DNA from: Pseudoalteromonas xiamenensis
GTDB taxonomy: Bacteria > Pseudomonadota > Gammaproteobacteria > Enterobacterales > Alteromonadaceae
Reading direction: 5' to 3' (one strand)
DNA: 64,000 nucleotides
NCBI RefSeq assembly: GCF_042431545.1
Contig: NZ_JBHLYX010000031.1
The stretch's first letter is position 1. Each line of letters opens with the position of its first letter. Below are positions 8,050-15,855 of this stretch, piece by piece. A program made the translations under genes and the position numbers. The notes under the pieces were generated by a model. It ran no database searches. It saw only the letters and a list, made by a program, of their open reading frames with translations, and was not told the origin of the DNA.

Positions 8050-8877
8050 GTGTTACATTGGCGCGTTGTTACATTGTTGTCTGCATGTATCGTCTTAAGC
8101 GCGTGTAGTTCCCGTCAAAAGCCGGCACCAGTGAGTAGCTTGGAAACTCGTCCGATGTCTTCACCACAAAAAATTAATATTAAAGGTTCTTCCTACGTTG
8201 TAAAGCAGGGCGATACACTTTTCTCTATTGCATTCGCAGCAAATCAAGATTTTCGCACAGTTGCAAAACGCAACAATATTCCCGCCCCATTCACTATTTA
8301 TCCTGGTCAGAAGTTGTTTTTTGACAATTCCAATAATAAAAATAAAAAGCGCAAAAAATATACCAATCTGAGTAATAAGTCTAGTTCTCAACAACGAAAA
8401 TATAACAAAATTGTAAAAAAAGATCTTGATCCTAAAAATCAACCAGAGTATGTTCAAAAAGAGGTCAGTAAAAAATCCAGTCGTACCAAGCAGTTGGATA
8501 GTAAAGGGGTACATTGGATTTGGCCTACGTCGGGTAAAATTACTCAACGGTTTTCGATTAAGGAAAATGGCTACAAAGGTTTGCAGATAAGTAACAAACA
8601 AGGGACTAACGTCGTTGCTGCTGCTGGAGGTGTCGTTGTGTACGCTGGAAACGCCTTACGCGGTTACGGCAATTTAATCATATTGAAACATGATGATGAT
8701 TATTTAAGTGCATACGCACACAACTCAAAATTGCTTGTTAGAGAGCAACAGCAGGTTAAAGTTGGTCAAAAGATTGCCGAAATGGGAAGTACAGATGCTG
8801 AATCATCGGCGCTCAGATTTGAGATCCGCTTTAGAGGGCAGTCTGTTGATCCGGTGATCTATTTACCGAAAAACTAA
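8050..8877 (+). CDS. nlpD: lipoprotein NlpD, amidase activator
   Basis: An outer membrane lipoprotein that activates the septal amidase AmiC in E. coli. GTG start with the purine-rich GAGGAGAGGA before it. The signal peptide ends in the lipobox LSAC (Cys19). A LysM domain (SYVVKQGDTLFSIA to YPGQKLFF) binds peptidoglycan, followed by a Lys/Asn-rich linker and a C-terminal M23 fold. The zinc-ligand positions are degenerate (GYKGLQIS in place of the usual H-x3-D; LRFEIR in place of LHFEIR), as in non-catalytic NlpD/EnvC proteins. The gene lies 49 bases before rpoS; in E. coli the main rpoS promoter is inside nlpD. Confidence 0.93.
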   Translation: MLHWRVVTLLSACIVLSACSSRQKPAPVSSLETRPMSSPQKINIKGSSYVVKQGDTLFSIAFAANQDFRTVAKRNNIPAPFTIYPGQKLFFDNSNNKNKKRKKYTNLSNKSSSQQRKYNKIVKKDLDPKNQPEYVQKEVSKKSSRTKQLDSKGVHWIWPTSGKITQRFSIKENGYKGLQISNKQGTNVVAAAGGVVVYAGNALRGYGNLIILKHDDDYLSAYAHNSKLLVREQQQVKVGQKIAEMGSTDAESSALRFEIRFRGQSVDPVIYLPKN

Positions 8878-8926
8878 TTTAATCCAATCGGATGGATATG
8901 ATCATTAAGTTGCTTGGGAGGACGGT

Positions 8927-9922
8927 ATGAGTCAAACAGCGAAACTTGAATCAAAGAAAACGAGCGATTTTGAAGACAAATTCGAAGATGAAGTAACGAT
9001 CGACGAATCAATTGATGATGAAGAAATACTCAACGAGGAAGATGACGCTGACGAAGAGATTTTTTTAAAAGATGAAGCCGTCAAAAATCTCGATGCGACT
9101 CAGCTTTATTTGAGTGAGATCGGATTTTCCCCCTTACTTAGTGCAGAAGAAGAAGTCTACTTCGCACGTAAAGCCCTCAAAGGATGCGAAGCTTCACGAA
9201 AACGTATGATTGAAAGTAACTTACGTTTAGTGGTCAAAATCGCTCGTCGTTATAATAACCGTGGCCTTGCGCTACTCGATTTAATCGAAGAGGGCAATCT
9301 AGGTCTGATCCGAGCCGTCGAAAAATTCGATCCTGAGCGCGGATTCCGTTTCTCTACATACGCAACTTGGTGGATACGTCAAACGATTGAACGTGCAATA
9401 ATGAACCAGACCCGCACCATTCGTTTACCGATACACGTTGTAAAAGAATTAAATGTGTACTTGCGAACCGCAAGAGAGCTTACACAAAAACTCGATCACG
9501 AGCCGACGGCTGAAGAAATAGCCGCCTGTTTGGATAAGCCTGTTGAAGAAGTAAGTCGGATGCTCCGACTCAATGAAAAGATCACCTCTGTAGATACGCC
9601 TATAGGTGGTGAGAATGACAAAGCGTTATTGGACGTTTTAACGGATGAACGCGGTTTCGGTCCTGAGAATGAAGTTCAAAGCAACGACATCAACCGCCAT
9701 ATTGTTGATTGGTTGGGTGAGCTGAATCCAAAACAACGAGAAGTACTCGCCCGTCGCTTTGGTTTGCTTGGATACGAACCATCTACGCTTGAAGATGTAG
9801 GTCGAGAAATCGGTCTAACTCGTGAACGCGTGCGTCAAATTCAAGTTGAAGCACTACGCCGCTTGAAAGATATCTTGCAACACGAAGGGTTAAGTACAGA
9901 TAGCCTTTTTGAGCAGCTCTGA
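8927..9922 (+). CDS. rpoS: RNA polymerase sigma factor RpoS
   Basis: Stationary-phase and general-stress sigma factor, 331 residues. Region 1.2-2 begins at DATQLYLSEIGFSPLLSAEEE; region 2.3/2.4 contains FSTYATWWIRQTIERAIMNQ; region 4.2 contains LEDVGREIGLTRERVRQIQ. The N-terminal 60 residues are unusually acidic (runs such as DDEEILNEEDDADEE). SD GGGAGG precedes the ATG. A strong terminator follows at 9940-9967, ending the long transcript that begins near ftsB or surE. Confidence 0.97.
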   Translation: MSQTAKLESKKTSDFEDKFEDEVTIDESIDDEEILNEEDDADEEIFLKDEAVKNLDATQLYLSEIGFSPLLSAEEEVYFARKALKGCEASRKRMIESNLRLVVKIARRYNNRGLALLDLIEEGNLGLIRAVEKFDPERGFRFSTYATWWIRQTIERAIMNQTRTIRLPIHVVKELNVYLRTARELTQKLDHEPTAEEIAACLDKPVEEVSRMLRLNEKITSVDTPIGGENDKALLDVLTDERGFGPENEVQSNDINRHIVDWLGELNPKQREVLARRFGLLGYEPSTLEDVGREIGLTRERVRQIQVEALRRLKDILQHEGLSTDSLFEQL

Positions 9923-9939
9923 TACGTCAATTTTGTATA

Positions 9940-9967
9940 AAAAAACCACTCTCTTGAGTGGTTTTTT
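9940..9967 (+). terminator. rpoS terminator
   Basis: A perfect 12-bp stem, AAAAAACCACTC (9940-9951) with GAGTGGTTTTTT (9956-9967), loop TCTT, ending in six T. It follows the rpoS stop codon by 18 bases. The A run on the other side could also serve the mutS transcript coming from the right. Confidence 0.92.
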
Positions 9968-10037
9968 ACTTTATTCGTAGACGTATAGACTTATGAAAGT
10001 ATTCGCTCGTTACTCAACGAATCAGACCTCATCGGCT

Positions 10038-12641
10038 CTACTTCGTTAACGCTTTAAGTTCAAACAATAAATCAAGCGCTTGTTTTGGCGTTAATTCATT
10101 AGGATCAATACTCGTCAGTTTGTCTTCTACAGGGCTTGTAGCTGGTAACAGTGATAGCTGTGATTGTGCGGTCCCCGTCATGTTATTTCTGGGTTCATTT
10201 AATTCGGTTTCAATCACGGATTGATGCGACTCTAGCAGTGCCAGTTTTCGTTTTGCCGTTTGGATCACATCTTTGGGAACCCCCGCAAGTGCCGCAACCT
10301 GCAATCCGAAACTTTTGCTCGCTGGGCCTTCCAACACAGTGTGCTTGAACGCAATCGTGTCACCATGCTCTACCGCATCTAAATGTACATTGACGAGGCC
10401 CTGCTGCAGTTGAGCGAGCTCAGTCAACTCAAAGTAATGTGTTGCAAACAACGTTTTAGCTGATAGTTTCGACGCGAGATAGTCTGCGGTTGCGTAAGCT
10501 AAAGACAAGCCGTCGTACGTACTTGTGCCACGCCCAATTTCATCCATTAATACTAAGGATTGGCTCGTCGCATTATTTAATATCGTTGCCGTTTCAGTCA
10601 TTTCAACCATAAATGTTGAGCGGCCAGAAGCAAGATCATCACTGGCACCGATACGTGTAAAAATACGATCGATAGCCCCAATTTGAGCGCGGTTAGCTGG
10701 AACAAAGCTACCGATATGGGCCATTAACGCGATTAACGCGGTTTGGCGCATGTAAGTTGATTTACCCCCCATGTTTGGACCGGTAATAATCAGCATTTTA
10801 CGGTCTGTGCTGAGCTTTACAGGGTTTGCGATAAATGGCGCTTTCGACACTTGTTCAACAACAGGATGACGACCGCCTTCAATATTAAGTCCATCGTGTT
10901 CATGTAATTCAGGTTTGCAATAATCGAGTGTCTGCGCACGTTCCGCAAATGTATTTAGCACATCCAAGTCGGCCAAAGCGGCGGCCATAAGCTGCAATTG
11001 TTCGATGTAAGGTGCGATGAATTCAAACAGTTCTTCATAGAGTTGCTTTTCAAGACCCAAAGCCTTGCTTTGACTCCCAAGTACTTTATCTTCGTGTTCT
11101 TTAAGTTCAGGAATAATATATCGTTCATTATTCTTGAGAGTTTGTCTACGAATGTAGTCGGCTGGCACTAAATGGCTGTTTGCACGACTTACATCTATGT
11201 AAAAACCATGTACTTTATTAAAGCCTATCTTGAGGGTACTGATACCAGTGCGAACCCGCTCGCGTTCTTCCAATTGCTCAAGGATGTCTGTCGCGCCTTC
11301 GCTGAGTGCACGCCATTCATCCAGTTCCGCGTTGTAGCCAGGAGCGATTACACCACCATCTCGAATGAGTACGGGAGGGTTTTCAACAACGGCGCGAGTC
11401 AAAAGTTCAAGTAACTCAGGAAATTCAGGTGTTTTACTGCAGATTGCAGTGAGACGTGAATCTTGGCTTTGTGCCAGTACCTCGTGTAAGGGAGCGAGTA
11501 CTTCTAATGCAAAACGCAATCGAGTTAAATCTCGTGGTCTAGCATTACACAGAGCAAGTCGAGTAACTACGCGTTCGATGTCACCAATTTGCTTTAATAG
11601 CTCAAATAGCGACAAATACAGTTGCTCGTCAATAATGCTCGAAATGGCGTTTAAACGAGCATTGAGTTCAAGCCTATCTCGTATCGGCGTATGAATTCGA
11701 CGTTTAAGTAAGCGAGACCCCATTGCTGTCGCTGTTTTATCTAAAACTTGAGCCAACGTATTTTCAATGCCACCGCCTAAGTTGGTGGTCAGCTCCAAGT
11801 TTCTACGAGTCGCGGCATCAAGAATGACGGCATGTTCATTTTTCTCAAGGCGAATTGCTCGAATATGCGGTAATGCCGTGCGCTGAGTGTCTTTGACATA
11901 CTGCATCACACAGCCCGCAGCAATCAAACCTCTTGTGGACTGTGAGACGCCGAATCCAACGAGATCTTGTGTCCCAAACTGTTGGCAAAGTAGATGATTT
12001 GCCGTGTCTAAATCAAACTCCCACTGAGGCCTGCGGCGAGCTCCTTTGTATTTTTCCACGATATGGAGTGCATTGAATTCTTCAGGATAAAGTAGTTCCG
12101 CGGGTTGCAAGCGTTGCAGTGTTGAGAGCACGGCCTCTTCAGTGTCGAGTTCAACAACAGTAAACTCACCTGAGTTTATATCAAGGTAAGCGATGCCAAA
12201 GCAGGTGGTTTTGTCTTGCCAAATCGCGGCCAGTAGGGTGTCTTGTCGTTCCTGAAGTAAAGCTTCATCTGTGACAGTACCTGGCGTAACGATACGAACC
12301 ACTTTACGTTCTACCGGACCTTTGCTGGTGGCGGGATCACCAATTTGTTCGCAAATTGCGACCGACTCTCCCATCTGCACAAGACGTGCTAAATAGTTAT
12401 CAACCGCATGATAGGGCACACCCGCCATAGGAATTGGTTCTCCACCGGCTTTTCCACGATGAGTTTGCGAAATATCGAGCAGTTGAGCCGCTCTTTTAGC
12501 ATCGTCAAAAAACAATTCATAGAAATCGCCCATTCGGTAGAACAATAGAATGTCTTTATGCTCCGACTTTATACGCAGATACTGCTGCATCATTGGAGTT
12601 TGTTGTTTTATAGTATGTTCAGAATAGAGATCAATTGGCAT
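10038..12641 (-). CDS. mutS: DNA mismatch repair protein MutS
   Basis: Recognises mismatches and small loops and recruits MutL. The 867-residue protein has the mismatch-reading motif GDFYELF near residue 40, the Walker A GPNMGGKST, the Walker B/D-loop DEIGRGTSTYDG and the C-terminal tetramerisation tail (ELTPKQALDLLFELKAL). Length fits E. coli MutS (853). It is transcribed toward rpoS; its start is 20 bases from that of pncC on the other strand, and the two are divergent. Confidence 0.98.
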   Translation of the reverse strand: MPIDLYSEHTIKQQTPMMQQYLRIKSEHKDILLFYRMGDFYELFFDDAKRAAQLLDISQTHRGKAGGEPIPMAGVPYHAVDNYLARLVQMGESVAICEQIGDPATSKGPVERKVVRIVTPGTVTDEALLQERQDTLLAAIWQDKTTCFGIAYLDINSGEFTVVELDTEEAVLSTLQRLQPAELLYPEEFNALHIVEKYKGARRRPQWEFDLDTANHLLCQQFGTQDLVGFGVSQSTRGLIAAGCVMQYVKDTQRTALPHIRAIRLEKNEHAVILDAATRRNLELTTNLGGGIENTLAQVLDKTATAMGSRLLKRRIHTPIRDRLELNARLNAISSIIDEQLYLSLFELLKQIGDIERVVTRLALCNARPRDLTRLRFALEVLAPLHEVLAQSQDSRLTAICSKTPEFPELLELLTRAVVENPPVLIRDGGVIAPGYNAELDEWRALSEGATDILEQLEERERVRTGISTLKIGFNKVHGFYIDVSRANSHLVPADYIRRQTLKNNERYIIPELKEHEDKVLGSQSKALGLEKQLYEELFEFIAPYIEQLQLMAAALADLDVLNTFAERAQTLDYCKPELHEHDGLNIEGGRHPVVEQVSKAPFIANPVKLSTDRKMLIITGPNMGGKSTYMRQTALIALMAHIGSFVPANRAQIGAIDRIFTRIGASDDLASGRSTFMVEMTETATILNNATSQSLVLMDEIGRGTSTYDGLSLAYATADYLASKLSAKTLFATHYFELTELAQLQQGLVNVHLDAVEHGDTIAFKHTVLEGPASKSFGLQVAALAGVPKDVIQTAKRKLALLESHQSVIETELNEPRNNMTGTAQSQLSLLPATSPVEDKLTSIDPNELTPKQALDLLFELKALTK

Positions 12642-12661
12642 GTTGCTACCTAAGGTTAACT

Positions 12662-13159
12662 ATGAACTTACATCAAGAGATAACGACCCTTGCTGCAAAA
12701 GTAGGGAGTATTCTAACGGATAAGAGATTGACGATCACTACTATTGAATCATGTACAGGTGGTGGTATCAGTTACGCGCTCACGGATACCCCCGGAAGCT
12801 CGGCTTACATTGAACAATGTTTTGTCACCTATAGCAATGCCGCTAAATCAGCACTGGCTAATGTTTCAACTGAAACCCTTGCGGCTTTTGGTGCTGTCAG
12901 TGAGCAAGTCGTGCGTGAAATGGCAAATGGTGGTGCTTCGGCGGCTCATGCTGATGTGGCCATTGCGGTTTCCGGCATCGCAGGACCTTCAGGTGGTAGT
13001 GTGGAAAAACCGGTGGGACTTGTGTGGTTTGCTTGGAAAGTACTGGATAAAACAATGAGTGTGTCACACACCTTTTCAGGAAATCGATCTGAAGTTAGAA
13101 GCCAAGCTATTGCTTTTGCTTTAGAAAATTTACTGAAGCTGCTTAATGATAAAAATTAG
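12662..13159 (+). CDS. pncC: nicotinamide-nucleotide amidase (CinA C-terminal domain)
   Basis: A 165-residue stand-alone CinA C-terminal domain, which deamidates NMN to NaMN in the pyridine nucleotide cycle. Motifs: TIESCTGGGISYALTDTPGSS split over residues 25-45, and VAIAVSGIAGPSGG. I chose the ATG at 12662 because AAGG (12652-12655) gives a spaced SD; the nine extra in-frame residues upstream overlap mutS. It sits directly before recA, as in E. coli (ygaD/pncC-recA). Confidence 0.9.
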   Translation: MNLHQEITTLAAKVGSILTDKRLTITTIESCTGGGISYALTDTPGSSAYIEQCFVTYSNAAKSALANVSTETLAAFGAVSEQVVREMANGGASAAHADVAIAVSGIAGPSGGSVEKPVGLVWFAWKVLDKTMSVSHTFSGNRSEVRSQAIAFALENLLKLLNDKN

Positions 13160-13160
13160 C

Positions 13161-13188
13161 TTGATACTGTAATTCTATACAGTATACT
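13161..13188 (+). promoter_or_regulatory. recA promoter with LexA (SOS) box
   Basis: A perfect SOS box, TACTGT-N8-ACAGTA (13165-13184; CTGT-N8-ACAG core at 13167-13182), lies in the spacer of a sigma-70 promoter: -35 TTGATA (13161-13166), 16-base spacer, -10 TATACT (13183-13188). LexA bound here would block polymerase directly. The match to the enterobacterial LexA consensus is full. Confidence 0.95.
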
Positions 13189-13217
13189 GGATGTATTCAG
13201 CAAGTTTGGAGAAGCAA

Positions 13218-14267
13218 ATGAACGATAACAAGCAAAAAGCGTTGGAAGCAGCACTGTCTCAGATCGAGCGTCAATTCGGTAAAGGTTCAATCATGAAGTT
13301 GGGTGATAGCCAAGCTTTAGATATTGAAGCGATTTCGACAGGTTCACTCGGTATCGATATTGCGCTTGGTATTGGTGGTTTGCCTACAGGCCGTATCGTT
13401 GAAATTTATGGTCCTGAATCTTCAGGTAAAACAACGCTGACTTTACAAGTTATCGCAGAAGCTCAGAAGCAAGGTAAAACTTGTGCGTTCGTTGACGCAG
13501 AGCACGCACTTGACCCTGTTTATGCGCAAAAGTTAGGCGTAAACGTTGACGAATTACTCGTATCTCAACCAGATACAGGTGAGCAAGCTCTTGAAATCTG
13601 CGACATGTTAGTACGTTCAGGCGCCGTTGATGTTGTGATTGTTGACTCAGTTGCTGCACTTACACCTAAAGCTGAGATTGAAGGTGAAATGGGTGATACA
13701 CACGTAGGTTTGCAAGCGCGTCTAATGTCACAAGCTCTTCGTAAACTTACTGCAAACATCAAACGTTCAAACACGTTGTGTATTTTCATCAACCAAATCC
13801 GTATGAAGATTGGTGTGATGTTTGGTAACCCAGAAACGACCACAGGTGGTAACGCACTGAAGTTTTATGCATCGGTTCGTATCGATATTCGTCGTATCGG
13901 CTCGGTAAAAGAAGGTGAAGAAGTCGTCGGTAACGAGACTCGTGTTAAGATCGTAAAAAACAAAGTAGCGCCGCCATTTAAACAAGCAGAATTCATCATC
14001 ATGTATGGTGAAGGTATCTCCAAAGAAGGTGAGTTACTTGATTTGGGTGTACAGCACAAGATTGTTGATAAGTCGGGTGCTTGGTATAGCTACAATGGTA
14101 ACAAAATTGGCCAAGGTAAATCGAACTCGATTAAGTTTTTAAAAGAAAACGTGGCAATTGCGAACGAGATTGAAGGCAAACTACGTGACATGTTACTTCT
14201 ACAGGCAACAATTAAGCCTGAAGAAGGTGTTGATCCGGGCCTTGCAGAAAGTGAATTAGAACTATAA
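13218..14267 (+). CDS. recA: recombinase RecA
   Basis: Strand exchange in homologous recombination and co-protease for LexA. 349 residues from ATG 13218 (MNDNKQKALEAALSQIERQF), with SD GGAGAAG. Walker A is GPESSGKTTL, the L1/L2 region and NQIRMKIGVMFGNPETTTGG are intact, and the acidic tail ends ESELEL. The frame is open nine codons upstream, but that ATG would lie at the promoter itself, so it is not used. No recX gene follows; a terminator does. Confidence 0.98.
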   Translation: MNDNKQKALEAALSQIERQFGKGSIMKLGDSQALDIEAISTGSLGIDIALGIGGLPTGRIVEIYGPESSGKTTLTLQVIAEAQKQGKTCAFVDAEHALDPVYAQKLGVNVDELLVSQPDTGEQALEICDMLVRSGAVDVVIVDSVAALTPKAEIEGEMGDTHVGLQARLMSQALRKLTANIKRSNTLCIFINQIRMKIGVMFGNPETTTGGNALKFYASVRIDIRRIGSVKEGEEVVGNETRVKIVKNKVAPPFKQAEFIIMYGEGISKEGELLDLGVQHKIVDKSGAWYSYNGNKIGQGKSNSIKFLKENVAIANEIEGKLRDMLLLQATIKPEEGVDPGLAESELEL

Positions 14268-14293
14268 TCGATGAGTATCGATTATTAAGCGAA

Positions 14294-14319
14294 AAGAAAG
14301 CGGCGTAAGCCGCTTTCTT
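14294..14319 (+). terminator. recA terminator
   Basis: AAGAAAGCGGC (14294-14304) pairs with GCCGCTTTCTT (14309-14319) around GTAA, followed by GTTTTT. It ends the recA transcript and, read from the other strand, can also end the porin-like gene that stops at 14342. Confidence 0.9.
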
Positions 14320-14341
14320 GTTTTTAGGGAGAAGATGTTGA

Positions 14342-15505
14342 TTAGAAAACGTATTTAGCTGAAAGTTGAATGCGGTCTAAGTCACCGTCTAATCCACTTT
14401 CTGTTTCACGATTTGCGACTTTATATTCAACACCGAACGTTAGTTTTTTAACTGGCGAGTAAAGGATGTTAGCGCTATAACTATGAATTTTTTTCGTAGG
14501 GTCTCCAGAGTAAGCGAGTAGGTCGACATTATTATCTGCATCAAAGAAAGAATATAAGAATGTAGAGCGTAGTTGATCACTCCAGAAGTGTTGATATGCG
14601 ACAAAGCCTGATGTTGAATCGATAGCATCTAACTTGCTGCCGTCATAAACTGCCCCGTGCGCCGCGTTCAAGCCTACATAACGACCAAGTCCAGAGCCCT
14701 GTGTAAGCATAAACTTAACGTTGTCTTTCGAACCAACTTTCACCATACCAGACGCACTGATACCGAATGAAGATTCCGTTTCATCAGCAGCACCGGCTTT
14801 GTAAGTCAGTTGACGAGCAAGTGCGGTCACAACAAAATTACCCCAATCAGCAGTGTGCGTGTAGCGTGCGGTAAAATCAGGCATGCTTGCATCATCGGTA
14901 ACAACCATCGCTTTATTGACTGTTACTGTACTTTCAGGGTTTTCCATTGAGAACGACCAATTACCTGTTGTGTATTTGATCATGGCTTGGCGGTTAAACA
15001 CGGTGCCTTCTGTTGGACCCACAAAATCAAGTGTTTCCGGCAATGCACCAACGTTTTGGAAGTTTGACCAAGCCTGACCAAACAACCAACCTTTATATGT
15101 CACATAGGCCTGTCGAATACGAGGCACATACGAGTTACTAACACGCTCGTTACCGCCTGGCGTCACTAAAAAATCGAGTTCGATTTTCGTATCGATGCTA
15201 CTCCCATCATCAAGCGCTGTTTTAGTACCGAAAAAGAATCGAGATTGTTTCGCGTGCATGTCAAATACCGCGTCCTCACTTGAGGTTGCGGATACCGGTG
15301 TGCTGCTCGGAATGTAAAAGTCTCGGCCTAGATTTTGCGCGCCTAGTGAACCGTCGGAGAAATCACTCCACATTGCATCTAGTTTGATGTAACCGCCATA
15401 GTTTACTGATGTACCATTAAGGTCTGCCGCTAGAGCAGGAGCACTGAGAACACTTGCAACCGCAAGTGCACACAAAGATTGTGTTGTCATAGTTTTGGTT
15501 GTCAT
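14342..15505 (-). CDS. DcaP-like outer membrane channel
   Basis: A 387-residue outer membrane beta-barrel of the DcaP type, trimeric channels for dicarboxylates and other small organic acids. A signal peptide ends near ALA-ADLNG; the mature start NYGGYIKLDAMWSDFSDGS and the block RQAYVTYKGWLFGQAWSNF are typical, and the chain ends in the barrel signature Phe (LSAKYVF). It is divergent from acs, separated by 350 bases that hold putative CrbR-type sites, so a role in acetate or carboxylate entry is likely but inferred. An in-frame Met at residue 6 is an alternative start. Confidence 0.8.
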   Translation of the reverse strand: MTTKTMTTQSLCALAVASVLSAPALAADLNGTSVNYGGYIKLDAMWSDFSDGSLGAQNLGRDFYIPSSTPVSATSSEDAVFDMHAKQSRFFFGTKTALDDGSSIDTKIELDFLVTPGGNERVSNSYVPRIRQAYVTYKGWLFGQAWSNFQNVGALPETLDFVGPTEGTVFNRQAMIKYTTGNWSFSMENPESTVTVNKAMVVTDDASMPDFTARYTHTADWGNFVVTALARQLTYKAGAADETESSFGISASGMVKVGSKDNVKFMLTQGSGLGRYVGLNAAHGAVYDGSKLDAIDSTSGFVAYQHFWSDQLRSTFLYSFFDADNNVDLLAYSGDPTKKIHSYSANILYSPVKKLTFGVEYKVANRETESGLDGDLDRIQLSAKYVF

Positions 15506-15588
15506 ACATTAAGTTCCTCTAATGGGCTTCGCACAAAAAACGAGCCAACTGGTCAAAATCACTTTTGTCTAAGGTTGCTTTTTACTCA

Positions 15589-15617
15589 ATTACCCTTTGG
15601 TCTATGAGACTAAGGTC
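15589..15617 (-). promoter_or_regulatory. putative CrbR-type site and -10 of the DcaP-like gene
   Basis: Read on the reverse strand: GACCTTAGTCT (15617-15607), 12 bases, then GGTAAT (15594-15589) as a -10. The spacing is the same as at acs and the symporter operon, and the GAC-N4-GTCT ends are the same. On the forward strand the same ten bases read GACTAAGGTC, identical to the core of the other two sites. A weaker variant, GTCTAAGGTT, lies at 15567-15576. The rest of the 350-base gap is AT-rich and holds no gene. Confidence 0.5.
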
Positions 15618-15767
15618 GCGTGTGTTAATGTGTTTATATATTAGGTACTAATTGTAACGGTAAATCTAACTTTATTGATATAAATAATGGAATTAGAACG
15701 ACTTACTGCGTGAAGCTTAGACAATTTTTCTGAAACAGATAAATTTAGCTGAGTATAAATAGCCGAA

Positions 15768-15800
15768 TTACAACTAAGGTCTAATACTTTAAGGGATATT
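15768..15800 (+). promoter_or_regulatory. acs promoter with shared acetate-switch element
   Basis: TTACAACTAAGGTCT (15768-15782), 12 bases, then GATATT (15795-15800) as a -10. No good sigma-70 -35 is present; the element covers the place where it would be, which fits an activator that replaces the -35. An almost identical element with the same spacing lies before the symporter operon (23237-23269). The transcript would start near 15807. That the protein bound here is CrbR is inference. Confidence 0.65.
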
Positions 15801-15855
15801 GCTGATAGATCCTTGAGGAAAGCCGCAAGGCCAATAAATTAATATGGAGATGACT

